Below are positions 1-9,665 of a stretch of 64,000 nucleotides of DNA, one piece after another. A program made the position numbers and the translations under genes. The notes beneath the pieces are model-generated. The model had not been told where the DNA came from. It made no database searches and saw only the letters and a program-made list of their open reading frames with translations. Position 1 is the stretch's first letter, and each line of letters begins with the position of its first letter. This stretch comes from Azolla caroliniana (Eukaryota > Polypodiophyta): positions 10,354,001-10,418,000 of the forward strand of contig JBHGNT010000018.1 of the NCBI GenBank assembly GCA_043228905.1. The letters are read 5' to 3'.

Positions 1-162
1 CCACATAAACCCAGGCGTCAAGTTTACCAAGTAAGTGCACATGACAACCCTACATCAAGTTCTACTATCACTTCTAATAACTTAAGTACTAAGCCTAATA
101 GCCCATGCCATGAGAATAGATTTGATGTCTTGAGCCAATTAGAGGATGTGTTAAACGAATAA
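1..162 (+). CDS. Gag C-terminal tail of chromovirus A1 (partial)
   Basis: The reading frame is open from base 1 and ends at TAA (160-162). The residues resemble the gag tail of A2 just after its CCHC zinc knuckle (56740-56905), so the knuckle should lie just upstream of the window. The last codons contain the frameshift heptamer at 150-156, after which pol continues in the -1 frame. The tail is polar, rich in Ser and Asn, and has no recognisable fold. Gag forms the virus-like particle in which reverse transcription takes place. Confidence 0.7.
   Translation, partial: PHKPRRQVYQVSAHDNPTSSSTITSNNLSTKPNSPCHENRFDVLSQLEDVLNE
150..156 (+). promoter_or_regulatory. Programmed -1 ribosomal frameshift site (G_TTA_AAC), gag to pol
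   Basis: Gag reads GTG TTA AAC GAA TAA. A -1 slip on GTTAAAC gives GTT AAA C and enters the pol frame, which is open from here through 3794. The same heptamer occurs at the same point in A2 (63687-63693) and A3 (59353-59359, minus), although the gag stop downstream differs (TAA, TAA, TGA). GUUAAAC is a known -1 slippery heptamer. I have not modelled a downstream pseudoknot. Confidence 0.72.
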
Positions 163-185
163 GTCCGGCCAAAATAGGAGCCATT

Positions 186-3100
186 TTGTTGGACCATCCT
201 AGTTATGTAGAGTCAGTACCTAGTTGTGGTTCCATTTCATCAAATCAAGTTAGTAGAGTTTTTTCTGCACAAGTCGAGCTTAGCACATCTACAGGTCATC
301 GCGCCCTAGCCTCTGCCCTCCTAGATTCCGGAGCCAATTCTTGTTTCATGGATCGCGAGTTTGCATTGACTCAAAACATCATCTTGAAAAAACTCCCAAA
401 CCCAGTAGCTGTAGGAGTCATCGATGGTCGCCCTATAGCATCAGGAGATATAGTCGAAGAGTCTGAACCAATTCGTGTAGTCCTAGGTAATTTGGCTAGT
501 GTCATCTCATTTAACATCATTAGTAGTCCGGAGCACTCTCTAGTTCTTGGTCTTCCTTGGTTTGAGTTACATAACCCAACCATTGATTGGAGAAAAAGAA
601 CTATTGAAGAGGTCACCGTACAATCCAAGTCTCTTGAAGCTCCAACTAAAGATCTAGGATCCCCCACAATTTCAACAATCTCTATACATCAATTACGAGA
701 GGATGGAAGAAAGGAAGACATGATGGTATTTGCGGTTTTAGCAACTCCCTCATCTAGCTCACAAGAATTGGGGGTCCAACTACCAAAGAAGTACATAGAA
801 TTCTCCGATGTGTTCGATAAGGTGAAGGCTAATAGACTACCAGAGCATCGACCATATGATTGCCCAATTGATTTGCAGCCAGGAAAAGAGCCACCATGGG
901 GACCAATTTATAATCTTTCGCCCACGGAGTTAGAGGTTCTTCGAGAATATATCAATGAGAACTTGGCAAATGGTTTTATCCAACATTCAAAATCTCCTGC
1001 TGGTGCACCCATCTTTTTCGTTAAGAAGAAAGATGGTACGCTTCGTATGGTCGTGGATTATCGAGGCTTGAATAAAGTGACCGTTAGAAACCGATATGCT
1101 CTCCCATTGATCTCAAGCCTTCTAGAACGCCTCAGTGAAGCAAAGTATTTCACGAAGTTAGATCTTCGAGGTGCCTACAACCTTGTTCGAATTCGTCCTG
1201 GGGATGAATGGAAGACGGCGTTCCGCACTCGCTATGGTCATTTTGAGTACACAGTGATGCCTTTTGGCCTCACGAATGCACCAGCAGTCTTCCAACATAT
1301 GGCGAATGATATTTTTCGAGACTTCCTCGATATCTTCATCATTGTTTACCTGGATGATATCTTGATCTACTCAAAAACTCAAGAAGAACATGATATACAT
1401 GTTCGCCAAGTTTTGCAACGGCTACGAGAGTATGGTCTCTATGCAAAATTGGAGAAGTGTAGTTTCGACCAATGTCAAGTGGAGTTTTTGGGGTACATAG
1501 TCTCTTCAAATGGCATCTCTATGGATCCATCAAAGGTTCAAACAATTTTGGATTGGCAAACACCACAGTCCGTGCGAGATGTGCAATGTTTTTTGGGGTT
1601 CGCAAACTTTTATCGCAAGTTCATCAAAGATTATTCAAAAATTGTGTTGCCCCTCACTCAACTGACGCACAAGAATCGACCATTTGTATGGAGTATAGAT
1701 GCGAACTCTGCATTTGAGGGTTTAAAGCAAGCATTTACATCCGCACCAATCTTAATCCATGTTGATCCAATGAGGCGCTTTATACTTGAAGCTGATGCAT
1801 CGGATTTCGCACTCGGAAGTGTACTATCCCAAATTGGTGATGATGGTGAACTGCACCCGGTGGCTTTTCACTCACGAAAATTTGAAGCCGCAGAAATCAA
1901 CTATGAGATTCACGACAAAGAGCTTCTTGCCATTGTGGATTCTTTTCAACAATGGCGTCATTTTCTGGAGGGTTCTTCTCAGCAGATTATTGTCTACAAT
2001 GATCATAAAAATCTAACATACTTTCAAAGTGCTCGAGTCTTGAATCGACGACAAGCTCGTTGGGCGCAGTTCTTAACTCGTTTCGATTTTGTAATTCTAT
2101 ATCGCCCTGGGATGCAACAAGGAAAAGCAGATGCTTTATCTAGACGTTCGTATATGGAACTTCAACCTGGAGAGGCCGCATTTGAAAGCCAAAAGCAAAT
2201 CCTCTTAGGTCCTGATCGTCTACGAATAATGGCAATGCATACCATCAACACACCGGGAGATTCAAGGCTTCTTGATTCCATTCGTGAGCAGATTGCGACT
2301 GATGCGTTCGCCCAAGAGGTTTTGAGCCATATTATCCCAAATCGTGCATCTAGCTCCCAAACTCAAAATCCTCGTCTAGACTACACCCAGTTTAGTTGGC
2401 ATGATGGGTTACTTTTTCGACAAACTCTCTTGTATGTGCCTGACGGTCCTTCTCGACTCAAAGTCATGCAACAATGTCATGACACACCAATGGCGGGACA
2501 CTTCGGCATCCACAAGACTTTTGAGTTGATTTCTCGCCGATATTGGTGGCCACGGCTTCACCATTTTGTTACGGATTATGTTCGTAGCTGTGATACATGT
2601 TGCCGATCAAAAAAGCCTCGACATCATCCATATGGCTTATTACAGCCAATGCCTATTCCGGAGAGCCCATGGAAATCTATTTCCTTGGACTTTATTACGG
2701 ATCTTCCACCTTCCAAGGGATTTGATTCGATTCTCACGGTTGTCGATCGTTTTACGAAGATGGCACATTTCCTTCCATGCACAAAGACCATTACTAGTCA
2801 AGAGACAGCTGATTTACTCATGCGGGAGGTGTTTCGCCATCATGGTCTTCCGGATGATATTATCAGTGATCGGGGTCCCCAATTCATCTCGAAATTTTGG
2901 CGGCACATGCTCAAACTCTTACATACTTCTTGTAAACTCTCTTCCGGCTACCATCCAGAGACTAATGGGCAGAGTGAGCGCACCAACCAAACAGTCGAGC
3001 AATATCTACGTTGTTTTGTCAACTATCAACAAGATGATTGGGTGGATTTACTACCTTTGGCAGAATTTGCTTATAACAACTCCGAGCATTCTTCTACTGG

Positions 3101-3794
3101 ATATTCCCCATTTTTTGCAAACATTGGGTACCATCCTCGTTGGACGATGCTTGAACATCCTGAACTCCCAAAAAACCCAGCTGCTGAAGATCGGCTCACT
3201 CGACTCCAAGAAGTTCAGGATATGCTTTTGCATCATTTATGTGAAGCCCAAAACACTCAAAAGAAGATTGCTGACCGTCATCGGCGTGATTCATCGACTA
3301 CATTTCAAGTAGGCGATCGTGTATGGCTCTTACAAGGTAGCATTAAAACGACCCGACCTTGCTACAAATTGGATTATCAACGTTTTGGCCCATATGTCAT
3401 AAGTGGTAAGATCAATGATGTGACATTTCGTCTTGATCTTCCTCCTCATATGCGTCTTCACCCGGTCTTCCATGTTTCACTTTTGGAGCCCTACACAACG
3501 AGCTCTATTCCGGGTCGTGTTACACCTCCCCCACCTCCAATTGACGTTTCCAATGGCTCTGAATATGAGGTTGCCGCTATCCTCGACTCCAAGATCATTC
3601 GCAACAAACTATACTACTTGGTTGATTGGTTAGGCTATACACCTAATGATCGAACATGGGAGCCTGCCGAACATCTTGCCAATGCCTCCGACATGGTTGT
3701 TGCATTTCACAACCAATATCCTCATAAACCAAGTCTGAACTCTTTTCTTCCGACTCGTGCAACTCGTCATCGAAAAGGGGGGATAATGTCATGA
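186..3794 (+). CDS. Ty3/gypsy chromovirus A1 Pol polyprotein (PR-RT-RH-IN-chromodomain)
   Basis: Intact polyprotein for reverse transcription and integration. Residues below are counted from 186, where the frame has only a TTG; the protein is expected to arise by frameshifting from gag. The domains in order are aspartic protease (LLDSGANS, ~45-52), reverse transcriptase (YLDDILIYSK, ~387-396), RNase H (EADASD, ~535), integrase HHCC zinc domain (~763-811) with catalytic Asp ~832, Asp ~892 and Glu ~925, a GPY/F-type module (FGPYVISGK, ~1066) and a C-terminal chromodomain (~1125-1178, with VDWLGY and TWEP). RNase H before integrase plus the chromodomain defines a plant chromovirus. The chromodomain is thought to steer integration to marked chromatin. 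The length of about 1200 residues is full for PR through chromodomain, with no stop or frameshift. Confidence 0.93.
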   Translation: MLDHPSYVESVPSCGSISSNQVSRVFSAQVELSTSTGHRALASALLDSGANSCFMDREFALTQNIILKKLPNPVAVGVIDGRPIASGDIVEESEPIRVVLGNLASVISFNIISSPEHSLVLGLPWFELHNPTIDWRKRTIEEVTVQSKSLEAPTKDLGSPTISTISIHQLREDGRKEDMMVFAVLATPSSSSQELGVQLPKKYIEFSDVFDKVKANRLPEHRPYDCPIDLQPGKEPPWGPIYNLSPTELEVLREYINENLANGFIQHSKSPAGAPIFFVKKKDGTLRMVVDYRGLNKVTVRNRYALPLISSLLERLSEAKYFTKLDLRGAYNLVRIRPGDEWKTAFRTRYGHFEYTVMPFGLTNAPAVFQHMANDIFRDFLDIFIIVYLDDILIYSKTQEEHDIHVRQVLQRLREYGLYAKLEKCSFDQCQVEFLGYIVSSNGISMDPSKVQTILDWQTPQSVRDVQCFLGFANFYRKFIKDYSKIVLPLTQLTHKNRPFVWSIDANSAFEGLKQAFTSAPILIHVDPMRRFILEADASDFALGSVLSQIGDDGELHPVAFHSRKFEAAEINYEIHDKELLAIVDSFQQWRHFLEGSSQQIIVYNDHKNLTYFQSARVLNRRQARWAQFLTRFDFVILYRPGMQQGKADALSRRSYMELQPGEAAFESQKQILLGPDRLRIMAMHTINTPGDSRLLDSIREQIATDAFAQEVLSHIIPNRASSSQTQNPRLDYTQFSWHDGLLFRQTLLYVPDGPSRLKVMQQCHDTPMAGHFGIHKTFELISRRYWWPRLHHFVTDYVRSCDTCCRSKKPRHHPYGLLQPMPIPESPWKSISLDFITDLPPSKGFDSILTVVDRFTKMAHFLPCTKTITSQETADLLMREVFRHHGLPDDIISDRGPQFISKFWRHMLKLLHTSCKLSSGYHPETNGQSERTNQTVEQYLRCFVNYQQDDWVDLLPLAEFAYNNSEHSSTGYSPFFANIGYHPRWTMLEHPELPKNPAAEDRLTRLQEVQDMLLHHLCEAQNTQKKIADRHRRDSSTTFQVGDRVWLLQGSIKTTRPCYKLDYQRFGPYVISGKINDVTFRLDLPPHMRLHPVFHVSLLEPYTTSSIPGRVTPPPPPIDVSNGSEYEVAAILDSKIIRNKLYYLVDWLGYTPNDRTWEPAEHLANASDMVVAFHNQYPHKPSLNSFLPTRATRHRKGGIMS
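3774..3786 (+). other. Polypurine tract of A1
   Basis: A G-rich run (AAAAGGGGGGA) covers the last pol codons and directly precedes the LTR start TGTCATGA at 3787. It would prime plus-strand DNA synthesis. Confidence 0.75.
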
Positions 3795-3826
3795 CGACAT
3801 ACATCTTGGCTTATCATGACATTCAT

Positions 3827-3890
3827 CTTGGCGAACCAGGAATCGAACCCATAACCTCTTGGTTTACATATTGTACTTTAACCATTGTAA
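3827..3890 (-). other. tRNA-like block inside the A1 LTR (antisense)
   Basis: Read on the minus strand, it has an A-box-like AATGGTTAAAG and, about 35 nt later, GGTTCGATTCC (3839-3849), an 11/11 match to the pol III B-box consensus GGTTCGANTCC. The cloverleaf is poor, so it is not called as a tRNA gene. Homologous blocks lie at the same place in the A2 and A3 LTRs. Confidence 0.6.
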
Positions 3891-3962
3891 TAACATATGT
3901 GAGATGTAATCATAATAATTATATGTTTAGTTATTACGAGATATTTAGAACATTCTAGATTA

Positions 3963-4048
3963 TTCTAGAATGTTCTTGAATATTTCATGATTATATTTAT
4001 TATTATTATTATTCATAAATATCTAAAATATTCTAGAACATTCTAGAA
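3963..4048 (+). promoter_or_regulatory. Heat-shock-element arrays upstream of the LTR TATA box
   Basis: Two perfect four-unit HSEs of alternating TTCnnGAA are visible: TTCTAGAATGTTCTTGAA at 3963-3980 and TTCTAGAACATTCTAGAA at 4031-4048. A further GAAnnTTC pair precedes them (3948-3955). The second array ends 15 bp before TATAAAT (4064). This is the arrangement bound by heat-shock factors, as in the heat-activated copia element ONSEN. Heat induction here is an inference. Confidence 0.65.
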
Positions 4049-4224
4049 TACTCCATAAGGGCCTATAAATAAGAGTCCATACACTCATCACAACTCATTC
4101 GGTTCAACACCAGTCTTTAGCCCTTAGCCTACTCCTTGTAATCTTCTTTCTCATAATATAATCTCATTCCCATTTCTTATCTCTCACTTATACTTTTCTC
4201 TCTCTCGCACTCTCTCCCTTTTTC

Positions 4225-4315
4225 ACTCTCTTTTGCTATCACTATCGCTATCTCTACCGCTCTCGCCATCTCTATCGTTATCGTTATCTCTATCGCCATC
4301 GCTCTCTCTCTGCTT
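4225..4315 (+). repeat. CT/ATCG-rich simple repeat
   Basis: Degenerate hexamer-like repeats of CTATCG, CTATCT and CTCTCT in the leader of the A1 LTR. The open frame through it is an artefact of the repeat. Confidence 0.7.
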
Positions 4316-4339
4316 CCTACTCAAGAGTCACGACACCAG

Positions 4340-4498
4340 GCAAGTTCACACTTGGCCTAATGGGTTGTCTCAATCCCGAAGATTAAAAGTAATCCTCCCC
4401 TTCTTTACACTCTCGTTTAACCCTCACACTTATCCACGTGTATAGAATACTACGGTAAATACTCACCACAGGATATTATATGGTCATGCCCCTAACAT
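4340..4498 (-). repeat. 3' LTR fragment of gypsy GY-B
   Basis: On the minus strand it starts TGTTAGGGGCATGACC and matches the first ~160 bp of the GY-D LTRs (40159 and 49948), including the segments around TATAATATCC and ACACGTGGATAAG. Homology stops near 4340, inside A1 LTR sequence, so the LTR is truncated before its TATA region. Confidence 0.75.
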
Positions 4499-4504
4499 AC
4501 TCCC

Positions 4505-6625
4505 CCTCTTTAAAACATTATACTCTTGCAATGGAAAGTTAGTTCTAAGAGTATTTTCGCGTTCCCATGTGGCATCTTTGATAGATTTATCCATCCATTT
4601 AATTTTAAATTCTCGGATTATTTTAGTACGCAATTTTTTTGTTTTAACATTGAGAATTCTTTCTGGTACATGTGGTTTAGAAGATAATTCTTCAGAAGTA
4701 ATTAGAGTTTTAGTTGTAATTGTATTGTCTCCAGAACCTAGAAGTTCTTTTAGACGACTTACATGAAAAACTGGATGAATTTCAACGCCATTGGGAAGAG
4801 TGACACGATAGGCTGATGAACCAATGCGTTTGAGGACTGTAAAAGGTCCAAAAAACCGTGGGGCTAACTTAGCGCACTTACCTGTAGAGAATGTCTTAGA
4901 ATTGTGAGGTACACGTAAAAATACCTTCTATCCAGGGTTGAATACACGAGGATGCCTATTATGATCGGCGTAAAAACGCGGTCTATCTTGAGTTTTTTTT
5001 ATATTATCTCATGCAATATGCAACATATCTTGCATATCCCGAAGAAATTTTTGCGTACTTTGCAACTCATCATGATGTATATTAGCATAATCACTAGCAT
5101 CGGTTTCAAGTGAGAAAGGCTTGGACGGGTTCGGTAATAGAAGAGTTGGAACCTAACACACATGCGCTTTGAGTGTCTCAAATGATTTGTCAAGTTGTTT
5201 ATTCCATGAAATTGGTTTGACAGACTTACATGGATGACCTTTTAAAAGGTAAGTTAATGGCATAGTCAATTTAGAATAATTACGAATTGATTTTCGTAAA
5301 AATCCATCCAACAAATCCTAGGAATGATCGAAGTTCACGAATATTACGAGGAATGGGCCAAAGTTTAACCTTTTCAATACAAGAAGTTTCAATTTCAATG
5401 CCATTTTCCATAATTAAATGACCTAGGTACACAATAAATTTTTGGAAAAAAACCCACATTTTGAATGTTTTGCATAAAAAGAGTTGTCACGCAGCTTTTG
5501 CAAAACAAATCAAACATGTTGAACATGATCTTGCAAGGTACGACTATATGTCAGAATATCATCCAAGAAAACGACAACAAAATCACCGAGTTGATCTTGG
5601 AAAACGTCATTCATCGCTAGTTGGAATGTGGCTAGACCATTAGTCAACCCGAAAGGCATGACTAAAAACTCATAATGGCCATGGCGCATATAGAAAGCGG
5701 TTTTAGGAATATCATCCTCTGCAATGTGAATCTGATGATAACCTATTCGTAAGTCAATTTTTGTAAAATATCGGGCTCCATGCAAACGATCAATCAAATC
5801 ATCGGCATGAGGTAACGGATCAACTTTTTTAATTGTCATTTTATTTAAACGGCGATAATTGACACACATTCGTCATGAACCTTCCTTCTTCTTAACTAAT
5901 AGAACTAGCGCACCCCAAGGTGATTTACTATACCTAATGTGGCCCATACTCAAGTATTCCTTAAGTTGTTTAACGATCTCATCCTCTTCTAATCAACTAA
6001 GTCGATAAGCTGGAATGCTCACAGGAGCAACGCCAGGGATGAGTTCAATTTGGTGGTCCACATTACGTTTTGGTGGTAAAGAAAGCGACAATTCGTTAGG
6101 AAACACGTCTTGAAAATCGTCTAAAATAGAGTCGAGTAATTGTCGTTCATAATTTGGTAATTGTGTGGCGTCAAGTTTAAAATAATAAAATTGAAGCACA
6201 TGATCAATTACACACAAATAAATTGATGGACTAGAATACTCACTTAAAGATTTGGAAGACACAAGTGAACGAGAATGAAGTTTGGAACATTGAATAAAAT
6301 GTTTACAATTATTAAGTTCAAATGTGATTGAGTGATTAACCCAATCAATGGACAAAGAACGGTTTTTATTAAAAAACCAAGGGTATCTTAAAATGACATC
6401 TTCGGATTGTAGTTTCATAACATGAAAGTCTAGCTTCTCCAAATAGGTATCTATTTGAATTGGCAGTTGATAAACAATGCCACTGATGTATTGAACGCTT
6501 CCATTTGCCATGTGAACTTGATAGATATGATCACTTGCGTTTATGTGGAGTTCCATTTGTTGCACAAAGTGATCATTAAGAAAATTGTGAGAACTACCAG
6601 AATCAAACAAGAAATGTGCTTGTGT
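4505..6625 (-). pseudogene. GY-B Pol remnant (PR-RT, deleted RH/IN, chromodomain)
   Basis: Decayed Ty3/gypsy pol. From right to left it shows protease (FDSGSSHNFLND, near 6600), the RT N-terminus (5993-6200), the RT core (5510-5869, with [10 protein letters not shown] and MPFGLTN), the RT end, and the start of RNase H (ETDASDYAN, near 5090). At that point it jumps directly into the integrase C-terminal segment (HHDELQSTQKF) and on to the GPY/F region and a chromodomain-like end (EFKIKWMD, near 4590). Most of RNase H and the integrase catalytic core, roughly 1 kb, are missing. Several stops remain. The closest relative in the window is GY-D. Confidence 0.82.
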
Positions 6626-6779
6626 TCCATTGATATACCCAATTGCTTAGGGTAAATCATTAGGTCCAAGTAAATGTGAAGGAAAAGTGCATTCACATGA
6701 ACTTAAGTGGCTAGTATGAACTTCCACAACATCAAAAGACTTACCTGTGTGACTCATAGATTTGTCTTGAGGAGGGTGT

Positions 6780-7662
6780 TCATTGATTTCCTCTCAAGAT
6801 GACGACAAGTATCCTTTGTGTGGCCCTACTTCTTGCAATATGCACAAAAGAGGTTCAGTTTCTTTGAGTCGCGGTCAAGAGTGTCACTGGATTGCTTACG
6901 TTTCCCAATGAACTTGACATTCAGAGTTTTGGTGAACTCAGGTTTATTGTGGTCTTTCTTGGAAGTCCTATGGTACCGAAGTACAATGTTGACGACTTCC
7001 TCGAAAGTTGTGGGGTCCTTGTCATGGACAATCCAATGGTAATTCCCATTGGGAATACCATTCAAAAAGCAAGCGACAAACCATTTCTCACCCGTAAGTC
7101 CCGATTTTTGGATCTGGGTCCGAGCATGATGCGCATAATCCTCGAGAGAGGTAAATGGCTTGCTCATCAACGTCAGTAACTTTTGTGCTTGTTTGGTTTG
7201 AGAAGGTGGCTGCAAGAATAGTTTCTTAAAAATATCGACGAAACCTTCCCAAGTGGTCGGTAAGTTCTTTGCAGTCCTTAAGCCACGCCACCAAGTAGCA
7301 GCTCGGCCACCTAACTCACGACCGACATAACCAATTTTTACAGCATCGAGCTTGGTATGGAGCTCAAAGTGAGACTCCCAACGACCAAGCCAAGTGCTAA
7401 TGGCCTCCTTGGTTCTTTCTTTCTTATCTCCCTTGAATGGCGTGACTACGAAAGAAGGTTCACCTTCTTTCTTGGACTCAATAGTCAATTCTTGGAATTT
7501 CTTTTCCAAAGCCATATTGGCTTGCCTCATTTCGGCCAATTGATTCAAGGTAGTAGTGAGCCATTGCTCAATAGTGATCTCAGCTTGTGTGCGAGATGCA
7601 AATTAGAGTTGAGAGGTCTCGATTGGAGAGATCGCTCCAACAATGTTCAAAATTTGTTCCAT
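6780..7662 (-). pseudogene. GY-B Gag
   Basis: The best open part (6826-7548) has the retrotransposon gag capsid pattern (WLGRWESHFE, AATWWRGL, with a polar N-terminal helix) and runs into a zinc-knuckle start (CAYCKK). A stop then interrupts the knuckle, which continues with GHTKDTC near 6810. The likely original ATG is at 7660-7662, but a TAA lies about 18 codons in, so the gene is dead. It sits immediately upstream of the protease in the same element. Confidence 0.8.
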
Positions 7663-8656
7663 GATGCAAGTTGTGTGTATGCAATATAAATAAGGAGGTT
7701 TAGAAAATACACAAGCAAAATGAATGCTTGAAATTTTGATTGGAAGAACTTTATCCAAGAAAGCATCTCACGTCTTTACCCTTGTAGACATATGAGATGT
7801 GATTCAAGATTCGATAACTATGGTAACACTATGGTGTTTTAAAAACCATGGGGGAAAACATAACTAAGATGTCTTTCTCCGATCTCTATCTTGAGTAATC
7901 ATGGCGGCTCCCTGAGGCTCAACCATGGTTCTAACATCAATGTAATTTCCTAGTTAGCCTTATATTAATGCCAACCCAGCATGTATTGATATGGTTGAGA
8001 AAGTGTATTACATGAAAAAACAAGTGCATTCGCAAGTAATATTCTAGTCTTGCGAGTAACAAGCAAATGTTATGACAAAAACGATAAAATAAGGCACTAT
8101 CCATAAGAGTTAAGCAATGACGAAAACAAGGGTCAAAAAACCGATGCACTACCTACTAAAAAAACTATGTCACAAATAAATGGGAGGTGCAAGGTATGCA
8201 CATATACATCCCAATATGGTGGTTGTAATTTGCACAATTGTGACATAAGCCACAAATTGATACAAGTGGTGGTGGTGTTGTGCGCAACAATGTAGTACTG
8301 AAATCTATGAGTAAAACATCAATAGGGGAACTCATGTGCTTTTACTCGAGTTCCAAGGCTCGATAATATGAGTTAAACCTAGATGACTCGTTGGAAAAAT
8401 CGTTCAAAAAACGGCATGATGCCCACTCAATACTAAAAAATAGTCTACACAGAAGCGTTACATCATAGGTAAACGCACGTAAATACTTTAAACATGAAAA
8501 GGAAGGGAAAAAGAGAGTTAATTGTGGGTGGGTAAATGACAATTACGAGAAAATCATACAAAAGTGAAATGACAATTTGTGTAATTAGAAATTAATTAGA
8601 ATAATAATCAATTAGGTGTATGGAACATTAAGCATGCCTTAAGGTAAGAAACCCTA
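7663..8656. other. Non-coding stretch, probably leader/LTR of GY-B
   Basis: No coding signal on either strand. By position it should be the 5' leader and the 3' part of the 5' LTR of GY-B (minus). I could not find a primer binding site or the LTR end. Confidence 0.4.
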
Positions 8657-8985
8657 GGGTAGTCGACATGGACCTGTTGAAGACCACCATATATCCCTAG
8701 AAACGGCCAACTAATGGTGCAATAGAGAGTAAAGTGGCATAGGTAAGCGGCATACACCTCGTCAAGGCCACAACATCCCATAGAATCGGCCAAGTGATGG
8801 CTCAATAGAGAGTAAAGTGGGATAGGTAGGTGACATACACTTCGTCAAGGCCACATTATTCCATAGAATCGGCCAAGTGATGGCTCAATAGAGAGTAAGG
8901 TGGGATAGGTAGGCAACATACACCTCGTCAAGACTACAACATCCCCTAGAATCAGCCAAGTGATGGCTCAATAAAGGGAACGCGC
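8657..8985. repeat. 83-bp tandem repeat, about four copies
   Basis: Four head-to-tail copies of about 83 bp are recognised by CATACACCTCGTCAAGGCCA and GGCTCAATAGAGAGTAAAGT. The first copy is the most diverged and the last decays into AATAAAGGG. No reading frame is conserved. Confidence 0.8.
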
Positions 8986-8989
8986 CATA

Positions 8990-9190
8990 CTCAACATCAT
9001 ATGCAAAAGGGCCATGAGGTGCACGTGTGCGATTAAGGCAAACACCCTCGACCCAATGCACAAGATAATTATTACCGTAAGAGATGGCTTAAGAGAAGGG
9101 AGAGTGGGGGGATACATCGCAATATGCAAAAGGGCCATGAGTTGAGCGTGTGCAATTAGTGCAAACACGCTCGACCCGATGCGTAAGTAG
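8990..9190. repeat. Tandem pair of about 125-bp repeats
   Basis: Two copies share ATATGCAAAAGGGCCATGAG, GCAAACAC and CTCGACCC; the period is about 125 bp. They directly follow the 83-bp array and seem to belong to the same element. Confidence 0.65.
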
Positions 9191-9475
9191 ATTAACATCC
9201 CATACCGCCAGATATTAAGATGACTAATACCTTGTAAGAGATAAACACAATCGTTGAGATGAAAGCCTAGCCCGCATCACCGGTGTCTAAGACAACAACC
9301 TTTTGACATAATGTCCTTATGAGGGTAGCTAAGCCTCATATTTATACCTTTTCCTAGGCCCCTTGAATAGATGGGCCTTTCTAAAAGGCTCTCCATTCAT
9401 TGGTTGTCCAAATCATGATAGTGCATGCACATGTCATTCCCTCTATCCAATCACATTAGTCCCCTTTTTAACATT
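9191..9475 (-). repeat. Putative 5' LTR U3/TATA segment of GY-B
   Basis: On the minus strand, TATAAATATGAGGCTTAGCT (TATA 9340-9346) almost matches the promoter of the GY-D LTR (near 40337). An LTR-like start, TGTTAAAAAGGGGAC, can be read from about 9475. This supports GY-B having its 5' LTR here, with the 83- and 125-bp repeats inside it. The boundaries are inferred. Confidence 0.4.
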
Positions 9476-9665
9476 AGTGAACATACCCTTCACTTATGTA
9501 AATATTAGTGATTTACCCTAACCTACGTTATGTGTACATAATAGTTGGGGGTTGGAATCAAAAGAGCATACCAGGACGTCGACTCGTCGAAAACAATGTC
9601 TCGACTTACTCAGACTTGTTTGATTCAGGGGTTATTGTCGAATACTGGTCTATAATCGTTGTATT

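Larger units (their letters stand above)
3787..4330 (+). repeat. 3' LTR of chromovirus A1 (end unclear)
   Basis: It starts with TGTCATGA right after the polypurine tract, as do the LTRs of A2 (55289) and A3 (61003, minus). It contains an antisense tRNA-like block (3827-3890), paired heat-shock-element arrays (3948-4048), a TATA box (TATAAAT, 4064-4070) and then a CT/ATCG-rich low-complexity leader. The sequence after the TATA box (GGTTCAACACCAGTCTTTAG, near 4102) matches A2 near 55526. The right end cannot be placed because it runs into GY-B LTR sequence near 4340. Confidence 0.75.

Noticed and set aside
3827-3890. Genuine tRNA gene
   Set aside because: The B box is perfect, but the acceptor and anticodon stems do not pair well; it is called only tRNA-like.
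4233-4445. Ser/Leu-rich small protein near the A1 LTR
   Set aside because: It is a low-complexity CT repeat plus LTR fragment, not a gene.
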